This document shows positions 36,398 through 44,615 of a stretch of 64,000 bases of DNA, piece by piece. How positions within the stretch are numbered: position 1 is the stretch's first letter; each line of letters opens with the position of its first letter. The notes under the pieces were generated by a model, which was not told the origin of the DNA, made no database searches, and saw only the letters and a list, made by a program, of their open reading frames with translations. Source of the DNA: Actinopolymorpha pittospori (lineage in GTDB: Bacteria > Actinomycetota > Actinomycetes > Propionibacteriales > Actinopolymorphaceae); contig NZ_JADBEM010000001.1 in assembly GCF_014873875.1 (NCBI RefSeq), positions 496,001-560,000 on the forward strand. Reading direction: 5' to 3'. Both the position numbers and the translations under genes were made by a program.

Positions 36398-39082
36398 GAC
36401 TCTCATCCTCCATGGATTGAGAGCCTCCACCAGACCCGGGGCGCTTCACAAGGTTCAGTACGACGTCCTTCGGACTCGGCTGCACGCGAAGGCGTGGCTG
36501 TTTCGCCGGCGGACCGGATTCGACACTGCCTATGTGGGGTCGTCGAATCTCTCCAGGTCGGCCCTGCTTGACGGTGTGGAGTGGAACGTACGGCTGTCCA
36601 AGGTCGCCACGCCGAGTCTGCTGGCGAAGTTCGCCGCGACGTTCGATACGTACTGGAACGATCCGACCTTCGAGGCTTACGACCCTACGCGCGATGCAGA
36701 CAGACTGGACGACGCGCTCGCTGAAGCCGGGCACCGCGGCGGTACCGGGCGTGTAACACTCTCGCTGTCGGGTCTGGAGGTTCGCCCAAGGCCACATCAG
36801 AGCCAGATGCTGGAGGCCCTGGATGCGGAGCGCACGGGGCACGGTCGGCACCGCAATCTGATCGTGGCGGCGACTGGGACCGGCAAGACCGTTGTGGCTG
36901 CCCTCGACTACCGGCGCCTGGCGGAGGAGGCGTCGGCCCGCGGAGCTCAGCTGCCATCACTGCTGTTCGTCGCGCACCGCAGGGAGATATTGGAGCAGTC
37001 CCTTCGCACTTATCGCGAGGTCTTGGCCAACGGTTCCTTCGGCGAGCTGTACGTAGGCAGCCATCGCCCGGACCGGTGGCGGCATGTCTTCGCCTCGATC
37101 CAGTCTTTGGCGTCGTATGACATCTCCACCATCCGGCCGGATGCGTACGACATCGTGGTGGTCGATGAGTTCCACCACGCCGAGGCGAGGACGTACCGCA
37201 AGCTCCTCGACCACCTCAAGCCTCGGGAACTCCTCGGGCTCACCGCCACGCCCGAGCGGACCGACGGCACGGACGTCCGCCGGTTCTTCGACGGGCGCAC
37301 CGCGGCGGAACTGAGGCTGTGGGACGCGCTCGAAGCCGACCTCCTGTGCCCGTTCCACTACTTCGGGATCTCCGACGGCACGAACCTCGCCGACATCACG
37401 TGGGCGCGCGGACGCTACGACGACATCGCGCTGTCGAACGTGTACACCGGCAACCACGCCCGGACCGCGATCGTGTTGCGCGAGCTCAGGGACAAGGTCG
37501 CCGACGTTGGTGCAATGCGAGCGCTCGGCTTCTGCGTCTCGGTGGCGCACGCCGAGTACATGGCCGAGGCCTTCACCCAGGCTGGCATCCCTGCCCGGGC
37601 CGTTAGTGGCTCCACTCGCCCCTCCGATCGCGAGGCTGCACTGAACGATCTCCGCGAACGACGCGTCAACGCGCTCTTCGCGGCTGATCTGTTTAACGAG
37701 GGGTTGGACCTGCCGCAGGTCGACACGGTTCTCTTCCTGCGCCCGACTGAGAGCGCGACCGTCTTCCTGCAGCAGCTGGGACGCGGCCTCCGCCATGCCT
37801 CTGGGAAGCCCGTCCTTACGGTGCTCGACTACGTGGGTCATCAGCGTAAGGAGTTCCGCTTCGACCAGCGCTACCGGGCGCTCACCGGCACCACGAGGCG
37901 CGGGCTCGAAAGCCAGGTGGAACAGGACTTCCCGTTCCTTCCCTCTGGCTGCCAGATCGTCCTCGACGAGCAGGCGCGGCGCATCGTGCTCGACAACATC
38001 CGTTCCCAGATCACCAACCAGTGGCGCCACTTGGTCCGCGACCTGCGGAACATGCCCGACCCCGACCTGCCGACCTTCCTCAGTGAGGCTGGCGTCGACC
38101 TGTCCGATGTAGTCCGAGACAAGAGGTCCTGGACGCGTCTTCGACGCGACGCCACGAAGCCGACCCGGGGCGGAGGGCCGCGGGAGACCGAGCTCCTCAA
38201 GCGGGTCGGCGCTCTCACCCATGTCGACGACCATGATCGATTCCGGGCCTACCTGCGACTCCTGGCCGACGACGCGCCGAGGTACGACTATCTCGAACCT
38301 ACCGACCAGCGGTATGCCCACATGCTGTTCTTCTCGCTCTGGCCTGACGGGGGCAAGTTCGGCTCCTACGCCGAGGGCCTCGCTGCGCTGCGAGCCGAGG
38401 CCGCCTCCCGCGACGACCTCCGAGCCGTCATCGAGGTCGCCTTCGATCGGGCGCGACACGTCTCCTCCCCCCTCGCTGGAACCCTCGGACAACTCCCGCT
38501 GCGCACCCATGCACGGTACCGACGAGAGGAGATCCTTGCCGCCCTCGATTACGCGACCCTGCAGCGGACTCCGCAGGCGTTCCGCGAGGGCGTCCTCAAC
38601 AGCGACGAATGGCAATCAGACGTCTTCCTCGTGACACTGCGCAAGTCCGAAGCCGACTACTCGCCGACCACGATGTACCGCGACTACGCGATCAGCCCCA
38701 CGCTCTTCCACTGGGAGTCACAGAACACGACGTCGGTGGCGTCGCCGACCGGGCAACGGTACCTACGCCACCGCGACCGTGGCCGCCACGTCCTGCTGTT
38801 CACCCGCGAGCACCGATCCAACGACTTCGGAACCGCGGCCTACGTCTTCCTCGGGACCGCGCAGTACGTCGAACACACCGGCGACCGACCCATCGCCATC
38901 ACCTGGCGCCTCGACCGCCCGATGCCCACCGACACCTACGCCCACGCCTCAGTCGTCGCCGGCTAAGGAGTCGTCGATACCTTCGAAGCCTGCGAGTTTC
39001 TACCACACGAGACGTTTTACACAGTGCTGGTCGGCGATACTCGCCTCACATCCACGTAAACCATCTGAGGAAGGGTTATACC

Positions 39083-41071
39083 GTGGCTTCAGTCAACGAG
39101 GATGGTCTGACCATGGACCACGACGAGCTCCAAATCGGGGTCAAGCTCAAGCCAAAGTTCGTTGCGGAGTGTCTTACGAGGCTAAAAGTACACCTGCAGC
39201 CATACAGCATTCCTCTTCTCATTGTTAGAACAAACAAGGTTCGACCATTGTTGGACGCCATAGTTGTCACCAATAATGAAGTGCTTGCAATACGTCGCTT
39301 AGACGTCCTAACTAGGGGACCTCGCGTCCTGATTCCTCGCAATGAAATCTTGGGCGTGGACATTAAGCCGCACTTCTCCCGTCCCGCCTTAGTAATCCAC
39401 ACGACATCCGGAGATAAAGATCTAGGCGACCTGAATGAAGCAGACGCACATGTAGTGGTGACTGAGATCCGGAAATTAGCTTCTCGGCGGCTGGCGCGAA
39501 ACATGCGGGACGCATCCACAAGACAGCTTCCCTTACGCAAATCCGAAGAGAATACGCACGGCGCCGCGCCGACTCCACCTTTCAATATAACGAACGGCCT
39601 CTTCAGTGAGGCTGGATCACTCCTTGGCACCGTTAACTCGCAACTCAGGTTCATTGCCGAGCTACTGGGTGATTTAGTCAGCGATGACACGTCCGCCCCA
39701 CTGAGCGGGCTTAGCGCTAGGCTGGAACGGGAGTTCGAATGGCTTGGATTACTTCAGGAACAAGGAAAGACTCTCTCCATCACCGGTTGGCTAGATGAAC
39801 TCCGTCGCATCATTACCTCGGAACATCTGATAACACAGCCCCGGCCGGACGGAGAAATTGAGCTTGTCGGAGTCCCCTTCTGGCCCCTCAACCCGAACGC
39901 TACGGCCGGGCCAACCACGCTGACGCTTGGCCAGCTACAGAGCATCCACGCACAGGTTCGGGAACTCAAAAAGGACCTGAAGGATGCCGCCTCTCGGATA
40001 ACTGAGGCCCATGCGACAGTAGAAGCGCCCCTGGAAGTTCCTCCTCCGTCTTGCGGCCTCGGAGGGGGGTCGAAGAACGAGGACCTCCCGGCGGGTTCGC
40101 TAGCCTTGCCATTCGGGGAATCGGAGGACCCTCCAAGTCCGACCGTCGATACTGTCAGGCAGGCGATGGACGAACTTGTACGGGAAGGACTTCACTACCG
40201 CTCTACGGCCGCCTACAAGGAGCTTGTTCGGTTCGTTTCTGGTTTTCGGCAGTATTCACCGTTCAACGCGATGTTGGTTCACATGCAGATGCCGCGCGCC
40301 AGGTATGTAGCGACCGCCACGGACTGGGGAAACAAGTATGGACGAACGCTTCGGCCTGGCGCCAGACCGCTAATCATGCTGCGCCCAGGCGGGCCTACCA
40401 TGCCTGTCTACGACGTCTCCGAAACCGTAGCGGGTCCAAACTCTAAGGTGCCGGAGGAACTTGTCGAGCCATTCAAATCCACGGTAAATGGAGCGGACTT
40501 ATCCCTTTGGGACCGATTCATCGACAACGCGAAGCTTTGGGGAATACGCGTGACACCCGCACGGATGGGTTCGAGCCTCGCCGGATTTGTCCGACCACCC
40601 GTCTACGGAGAACAGACCCAGCAAGTCAGCAGGCGTATCGTTTTGGAGAACAAGCGCCGAGAGGTGACTCTTCAGGTACCGGTCGAGTTTGAGATTGAGG
40701 TGCGTGAGTCCCAAGACATTGCGTCGCGCCTGGTTACAATCCTCCACGAATGTGCCCACGTACTGTGCGGCCATCTTGGCCGTGGCCACTCGCACACGAA
40801 GTGGCCTGATCGATCTCGAGGCAGCAAGGAGGTCGATGAGTTCGAGGCGGAGACAACGGCCTTCGTTGCTTGCCGGCGCGTCGATCCAGCAGCCGTATTC
40901 CCGCCGTACCTGGATGGCTATCTAGGAAATCGAAGCGAGGTCCCCGATGTCAGCCTTGAAACTATGCTCACCGCAGCCCTCACCCTGCAAGACTGGCTCG
41001 AGAAGACTGAGCCCGTACCAAAGCATGTACGGGCCCTATTGAGCCAGCAAGTATCTACGTCCCAGTCCTGA
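39083..41071 (+). CDS. Multidomain HExxH metallopeptidase with PH-like N-terminus and ArdC-like middle
   Basis: The 662-residue protein begins at GTG 39083 (AGGAAGG 8 bases upstream). Residues 20-135 resemble a bacterial PH-like domain (AIVVTNNEVLAIRRLDVL, IPRNEILGVDIKPHF, PALVIHTTSGDKDL). Residues 175-310 are helical. Residues 360-455 resemble the ArdC-type N-terminal region (SGFRQYSPFNAMLVHMQMP, ATDWGNKYGRTLRPGARPLIML). Residues 548-592 carry the zinc motif HECAHVLCGHLG followed by EVDEFEAETTAF, the ImmA/IrrE-style third ligand. ImmA-type peptidases cleave repressors or antitoxins. The gene follows the broken helicase by 116 bases and converges on the BREX operon. Its AT-richer codon use differs from its neighbours. 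The domain assignments are by eye. Confidence 0.75.
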   Translation: MASVNEDGLTMDHDELQIGVKLKPKFVAECLTRLKVHLQPYSIPLLIVRTNKVRPLLDAIVVTNNEVLAIRRLDVLTRGPRVLIPRNEILGVDIKPHFSRPALVIHTTSGDKDLGDLNEADAHVVVTEIRKLASRRLARNMRDASTRQLPLRKSEENTHGAAPTPPFNITNGLFSEAGSLLGTVNSQLRFIAELLGDLVSDDTSAPLSGLSARLEREFEWLGLLQEQGKTLSITGWLDELRRIITSEHLITQPRPDGEIELVGVPFWPLNPNATAGPTTLTLGQLQSIHAQVRELKKDLKDAASRITEAHATVEAPLEVPPPSCGLGGGSKNEDLPAGSLALPFGESEDPPSPTVDTVRQAMDELVREGLHYRSTAAYKELVRFVSGFRQYSPFNAMLVHMQMPRARYVATATDWGNKYGRTLRPGARPLIMLRPGGPTMPVYDVSETVAGPNSKVPEELVEPFKSTVNGADLSLWDRFIDNAKLWGIRVTPARMGSSLAGFVRPPVYGEQTQQVSRRIVLENKRREVTLQVPVEFEIEVRESQDIASRLVTILHECAHVLCGHLGRGHSHTKWPDRSRGSKEVDEFEAETTAFVACRRVDPAAVFPPYLDGYLGNRSEVPDVSLETMLTAALTLQDWLEKTEPVPKHVRALLSQQVSTSQS

Positions 41072-41135
41072 GCCTATCAAGCGAGCATGATTGCCGCGCA
41101 ACGAGAAGAAGGGAGTATCAACACCGTTCCCGACG

Positions 41136-41163
41136 TGGCTACACCTTGGGAAGGTGATAGCCA
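41136..41163. terminator. Hairpin between convergent metallopeptidase and brxHI genes
   Basis: TGGCTA and TAGCCA pair outside ACCTT and AAGGT, with a small internal bulge and a GGG loop. It lies centrally in the 116-base gap between two convergent genes and could act in both directions. Confidence 0.5.
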
Positions 41164-41187
41164 GTCACCGGTCTGGCACCTATTTGC

Positions 41188-43290
41188 TCATGGATCGCGG
41201 ATGACGTCACGGAGCGGAGTTCTTCGAGCCTCCTGCATGCCGGCGACATCACGCAGCCGCGCTGCAAGGGTGTCCCGCCCTAGGTCCGGTGGGAGGGCGG
41301 CGGAGAACTTCAGGCCCTCAAGCGACGCATCATCTATGACGGGACGCCCTCCGACAATCAGATCTGCCCGGCTATCGAGAGCCGCTCGGAGGTCAGCGGC
41401 CCTCACGTGTGACTTCAGCCGCAGTCGGAGGTCGCCGACTGGAGCCGTGTCGTCCACGAGATCGCTGAGCCCCTGGGCCAACCCCGAGTTGGCGGCGAAC
41501 CCAGCAAAGGTCCACCACTGCATCTGACCTGAGGCGTCTCGGACGACGTAGGTTCGGTCGCCGGCGGATACGAACGAGTGTTCATCACGTAGCTGGTCCA
41601 AGGCCTCCGTAGCGCGACGAGAGAGGATCACGGTCTGAGGTGTGGCGCCTGCGAGGACATCGTGATGGGCGCGAGCCAAGCGGTAGGAGAGTGTCCGCCC
41701 GCCGCCGTTCCATCGGGAGCGGCCGCGGTGGTCGCTGGGTTCGACGAACACCCGTCGTCTGCGCCAGTCGATGTGGGTAACAGCCCAGGAGCGACCGCCC
41801 AACAGCACGAGTCGTGGCCCACGCTCTGGACGGGTGAGCAGCGAGAGCGTCGACAGGCTGCCCAGTACCTGCCGCCCATGCAGGACCCGGAGCAATGGCT
41901 CGCTCGTGAAGGCGGAGGTCAGTTCGAGGAAGTAGCGGCGGCCGTACTCCTCTTCGGCGCGCGGCCCGATCGACACGAGTCCGCCGTCGTCCAGGACGAA
42001 TCCCTCCGCGACTAGGTGTGCGAGCACCGCCTCGGCCCCGGACACCTCCGCGAGTCCGCCCAGCCAGTCCCACAGGTCGTGGTGGACGAGGCGGCGCTCC
42101 TGCAGGATCAGGCCGAGAATCTGCTGGGCGACGATGTGCCGCGGAAGGGCGGGCGGCTGGACTGGTTCGACGTACCCTCGCTCCCACAGCAGCAGGATCG
42201 CGGCGGCCAGCCAGAGGGAGCTCGTGCGCGTCGTGAGGAAGAGCGTGTTCCGGGTCGCCCCAGGTCGCCGTCCTGTTCGCCCCATTCGCTGGAGGAACGA
42301 GGCGACTGTGGTGGGTGCGTCGATCTGGATGACGCGGTCGAGGTCTCCGACGTCCACTCCGAGCTCGAGCGTTGATGTGGCGACGATGACGCAGTTGGAT
42401 CCGGTGGCAAAACCTTCCTCGGCCTGCCGCCGTTCGTCCGCCGAGAGTGAGGAGTGGGAGACGAAGGTCTGCACGCCGTTGTATCGGAGGGCGATCGCGA
42501 GCTCCTCCACCTGTGTTCGGGAGTCGCAGAAGACGAGTCGCTTCTCGCCCTGGTGGAGACGGGCAATGACCTGTGCGGCGTTCGAGAGTGACCCGACGTA
42601 GTCCAGCCCGACATCCAGGGAGGTAGCCGTCAGGTCCGCGGACGGGGCCACCACCTGGCGTGGAGCAGACGATCCATTGGCCAGCCAACCCAGGAGCGCC
42701 TCGGGGTTGCCGACCGTGGCGGACAGTCCGATCCGTTGGACCGGCCGTCCTGCCAGTTTGGTGACCCGTGAGAGTACGCCTAGCAGGTGCCAACCTCGGT
42801 CGTCGCCGCCGAAGGCGTGGAGTTCGTCGACCACAACGGCCTGCAGCTGTGCGAACAGCCATTGGTGATCCACGCGTGCCGACATGAGCATGGCTTCGAG
42901 GGATTCGGGGGTGGTGAGGAGTACGTCGGGTGGATCGGCGGCGATGCGGCGCTTCGCCGAGGCGGCGATGTCTCCGTGCCAGACGCCTGTACGGCGGCCG
43001 AGCCAGCCGGTCATGGCCGAGACGCGGGGTTCGAGGTTGTTGAGAAGTGCCCGCAGCGGGCAGATGTAGAGGACGCTCAGGCCACGCCAGTCGGCAGCTG
43101 CCATGCGGGAGAGCAGGGGAAGCAGTGCCGCTTCGGTCTTGCCGCCGGCGGTGGGCGCCAGGAGCAGGCCATCATGCCCGGTGAGGACCGGTTCGACGGA
43201 TGCCTCTTGTAGGGGTCGTAGCGATGGCCATCGCAGGCTGTTGACGATGTGGTACTGGACCGCAGGGTGGAGCGAGGCAAAGCCGGTCAC
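41188..43290 (-). CDS. brxHI: BREX type 2 Lhr-like superfamily 2 helicase BrxHI
   Basis: The 700-residue protein has Walker A LLAPTAGGKTEAALLPLL (about 43-60), motif Ia ICPLRALLNNL, Walker B VVVDELHAFGGDDRGWHL (about 152-169), GLSATVGNPEALLGWL, and the second RecA-like domain with STLELGVDVGDLDRVIQIDAPTTVASFLQRMGRTGRR. This Lhr-like pattern and its place after brxD identify the BREX type 2 helicase. The role of BrxHI in phage exclusion is not well defined. GTG 43290 overlaps the brxD stop as GTGA, and it is the last gene of the operon. Confidence 0.92.
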   Translation of the reverse strand: MTGFASLHPAVQYHIVNSLRWPSLRPLQEASVEPVLTGHDGLLLAPTAGGKTEAALLPLLSRMAAADWRGLSVLYICPLRALLNNLEPRVSAMTGWLGRRTGVWHGDIAASAKRRIAADPPDVLLTTPESLEAMLMSARVDHQWLFAQLQAVVVDELHAFGGDDRGWHLLGVLSRVTKLAGRPVQRIGLSATVGNPEALLGWLANGSSAPRQVVAPSADLTATSLDVGLDYVGSLSNAAQVIARLHQGEKRLVFCDSRTQVEELAIALRYNGVQTFVSHSSLSADERRQAEEGFATGSNCVIVATSTLELGVDVGDLDRVIQIDAPTTVASFLQRMGRTGRRPGATRNTLFLTTRTSSLWLAAAILLLWERGYVEPVQPPALPRHIVAQQILGLILQERRLVHHDLWDWLGGLAEVSGAEAVLAHLVAEGFVLDDGGLVSIGPRAEEEYGRRYFLELTSAFTSEPLLRVLHGRQVLGSLSTLSLLTRPERGPRLVLLGGRSWAVTHIDWRRRRVFVEPSDHRGRSRWNGGGRTLSYRLARAHHDVLAGATPQTVILSRRATEALDQLRDEHSFVSAGDRTYVVRDASGQMQWWTFAGFAANSGLAQGLSDLVDDTAPVGDLRLRLKSHVRAADLRAALDSRADLIVGGRPVIDDASLEGLKFSAALPPDLGRDTLAARLRDVAGMQEARRTPLRDVIRDP

Positions 43291-44615
43291 AGGTCTAGGT
43301 CGATGTCGTCGACAGAAGCTGCTGGTACCAGAGGCGGCGGTGTAGGCATCATGGCGCGTTCTGCGTCGGTGAGCTCGCTGGCAGAAACGCGAAGTGCGTA
43401 GTCTCGCCGGGGGTCGAAGGTGGCATGTTGATCCACGCGGTCCATAACGTCCACGAGCTTCTTGACGAAGATGCGTGGCGCTACGCCAACCTTCTGCCCG
43501 AAGTGTCCAGTCACAGTCTGTGCGAGGTCGGCCAGGTACGCATCGTCAACGGCGCTCGCGAGACGTTCGCGATGCGGTGAGCCCTGCGCGTAGAGGTCGC
43601 GGACCTTGGTTCCGAGCTCGAGCAGGGAGTCCTTGTCGAAGCCCGGAAGCCGGACTTGGACCGCACGCGGGTTGTCGAACGTCGCGTCAGTGGAGAAGTC
43701 GACGTGTAGCCGCTGCGCGAGCGGGGCGAGTCGCTGCATTCCTTGCGGCCCGTCGAAGAACGCCGGGGTTCCGGTGATGACGAGCATGAGGCCCGGAAAG
43801 CGACCAGAGTCGACGTCGTCGACGAGCTGCCGGAGGGCGTTGAGTGCCTTGTCGCGGACGTCGGCACGAACGCGCTGCAACGTCTCCACCTCGTCCAGGA
43901 CGACGAGCAGCCCGGTGTGCCCGCTGTCGCGCAGGACGGCCAGGAGGCCCTGGAGGAATCCCAGCGCCCCGTCGTGATCGAGGTCGCCGCGGATGCCCGC
44001 GCTCCGCTTCACCGAGGCGCCGACGTGTGGCTGACCACCGAGCCAGGCCAGGAGCCCTTCGGCGACCGCGGAGTCGCCGGCAACACTTGCACGCCGATAG
44101 GCACGGAGCGCGGCGGCGAAGGAAGGTGCGACCCGGCTGACGATGGAGAGTCGCTCTTCGAGTAGCTCAGTGACTCGTCCTTCCAACTCCTCCTCGGGCA
44201 CGCTCCCTTCAGCGAGGACATCTTCCTCCAGTGCGAAGAACCAGGAGTCGACAACGGGGCGGAGGGCACTCGGCGTGAACTCGGCCGTCGAGAGGTGTTC
44301 GGTGAGTCGGCGGTAGACAGTCTCGAGCCGGTGGAGGGGTGTTTCGTTCTCTGAGATCTGCACCTCAGTCGCGGCAAGGCCGTTGCGCTTGGCGTTGTCC
44401 GCGAGCCAGCGGCTGAAGAAGGTCTTGCCTGCGCCGTACTCCCCGCGCACAGCCTTGAAGACCGCCTGCCCGGCGCTGATGCGATCGAGTTCCTCCCCGG
44501 TGGCGGTTTCGAAGCGGCTCAGACCGACGGCGAGGACATCAAGCCCGTGCTGCGGGACGGTGCCGCGCCGAAGAGCGTCGATCACCTCTCGTCGCCGCTG
44601 CTCGCTGATACTCAC
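43287..44615 (-). CDS. brxD: BREX ATP-binding protein BrxD
   Basis: The 442-residue P-loop ATPase (DUF2791 family) begins MSISEQRRREVIDALRRGTVPQHGLDVLAVG. Walker A is RGEYGAGKTFFSRWLA (about 57-72) and Walker B LLVVLDEVETLQRV (about 236-249), followed by LMLVITGTPAFFDGPQGMQRL. BrxD occurs only with BREX types 2 and 3-like loci and is thought to work with the helicase. It overlaps its neighbours on both sides by GTGA junctions. Confidence 0.93.
   Translation of the reverse strand: MSISEQRRREVIDALRRGTVPQHGLDVLAVGLSRFETATGEELDRISAGQAVFKAVRGEYGAGKTFFSRWLADNAKRNGLAATEVQISENETPLHRLETVYRRLTEHLSTAEFTPSALRPVVDSWFFALEEDVLAEGSVPEEELEGRVTELLEERLSIVSRVAPSFAAALRAYRRASVAGDSAVAEGLLAWLGGQPHVGASVKRSAGIRGDLDHDGALGFLQGLLAVLRDSGHTGLLVVLDEVETLQRVRADVRDKALNALRQLVDDVDSGRFPGLMLVITGTPAFFDGPQGMQRLAPLAQRLHVDFSTDATFDNPRAVQVRLPGFDKDSLLELGTKVRDLYAQGSPHRERLASAVDDAYLADLAQTVTGHFGQKVGVAPRIFVKKLVDVMDRVDQHATFDPRRDYALRVSASELTDAERAMMPTPPPLVPAASVDDIDLDL

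Larger units (their letters stand above)
35070..36448 (-). mobile_element. Complete IS3-family element with CAAG target duplication
   Basis: The 1,379-base element has terminal inverted repeats beginning TGAAGCGCCCCGGGT at both ends, with good matching for about 28 bases. CAAG occurs directly outside each end (35066-35069 and 36449-36452), a 4-base target duplication. It carries orfA and orfB on the minus strand, opposite to the helicase it disrupts. Both genes are intact, so it may still be active. A truncated match lies at 3975-4527. Confidence 0.96.
34495..38966 (+). pseudogene. PLD-like / DEAD-box / DUF3427 helicase gene, broken by a frameshift and an IS3 insertion
   Basis: The gene starts at ATG 34495 (MEEGLFETLVTSGLSARLDQLAADL). 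Near 34820 the frame shifts from DVRPRTPL into AALLTNGPGEPSLGSELRAEIETSDGV. At 35069/36449 a complete IS3 element interrupts it; removing the element and one CAAG copy joins GEFGAQVK to VQYDVLRTRLHAKAWLF in frame. After the insert come the PLD-like HAKAW and YVGSSNLSRSAL motifs, helicase Walker A AATGTGKTVVAAL, Walker B VVDEFHHAE, GLTATPERTDG, motif VI QQLGRGLRHA and a DUF3427-type C-terminus ending at 38966. Intact homologues are about 1,000 residues and common in defence islands. The post-IS part (about 840 codons) is open but lacks its own obvious start. Confidence 0.88.

Noticed and set aside
35625..36452. Apparent N-terminal extension of the helicase reading through the IS3 element
   Set aside because: This part is antisense to orfA/orfB; the real N-terminus lies left of the insertion.
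36957..38615. Long minus-strand frame opposite the helicase
   Set aside because: The plus strand carries clear helicase motifs throughout; the antisense translation is low-complexity and lacks motifs.
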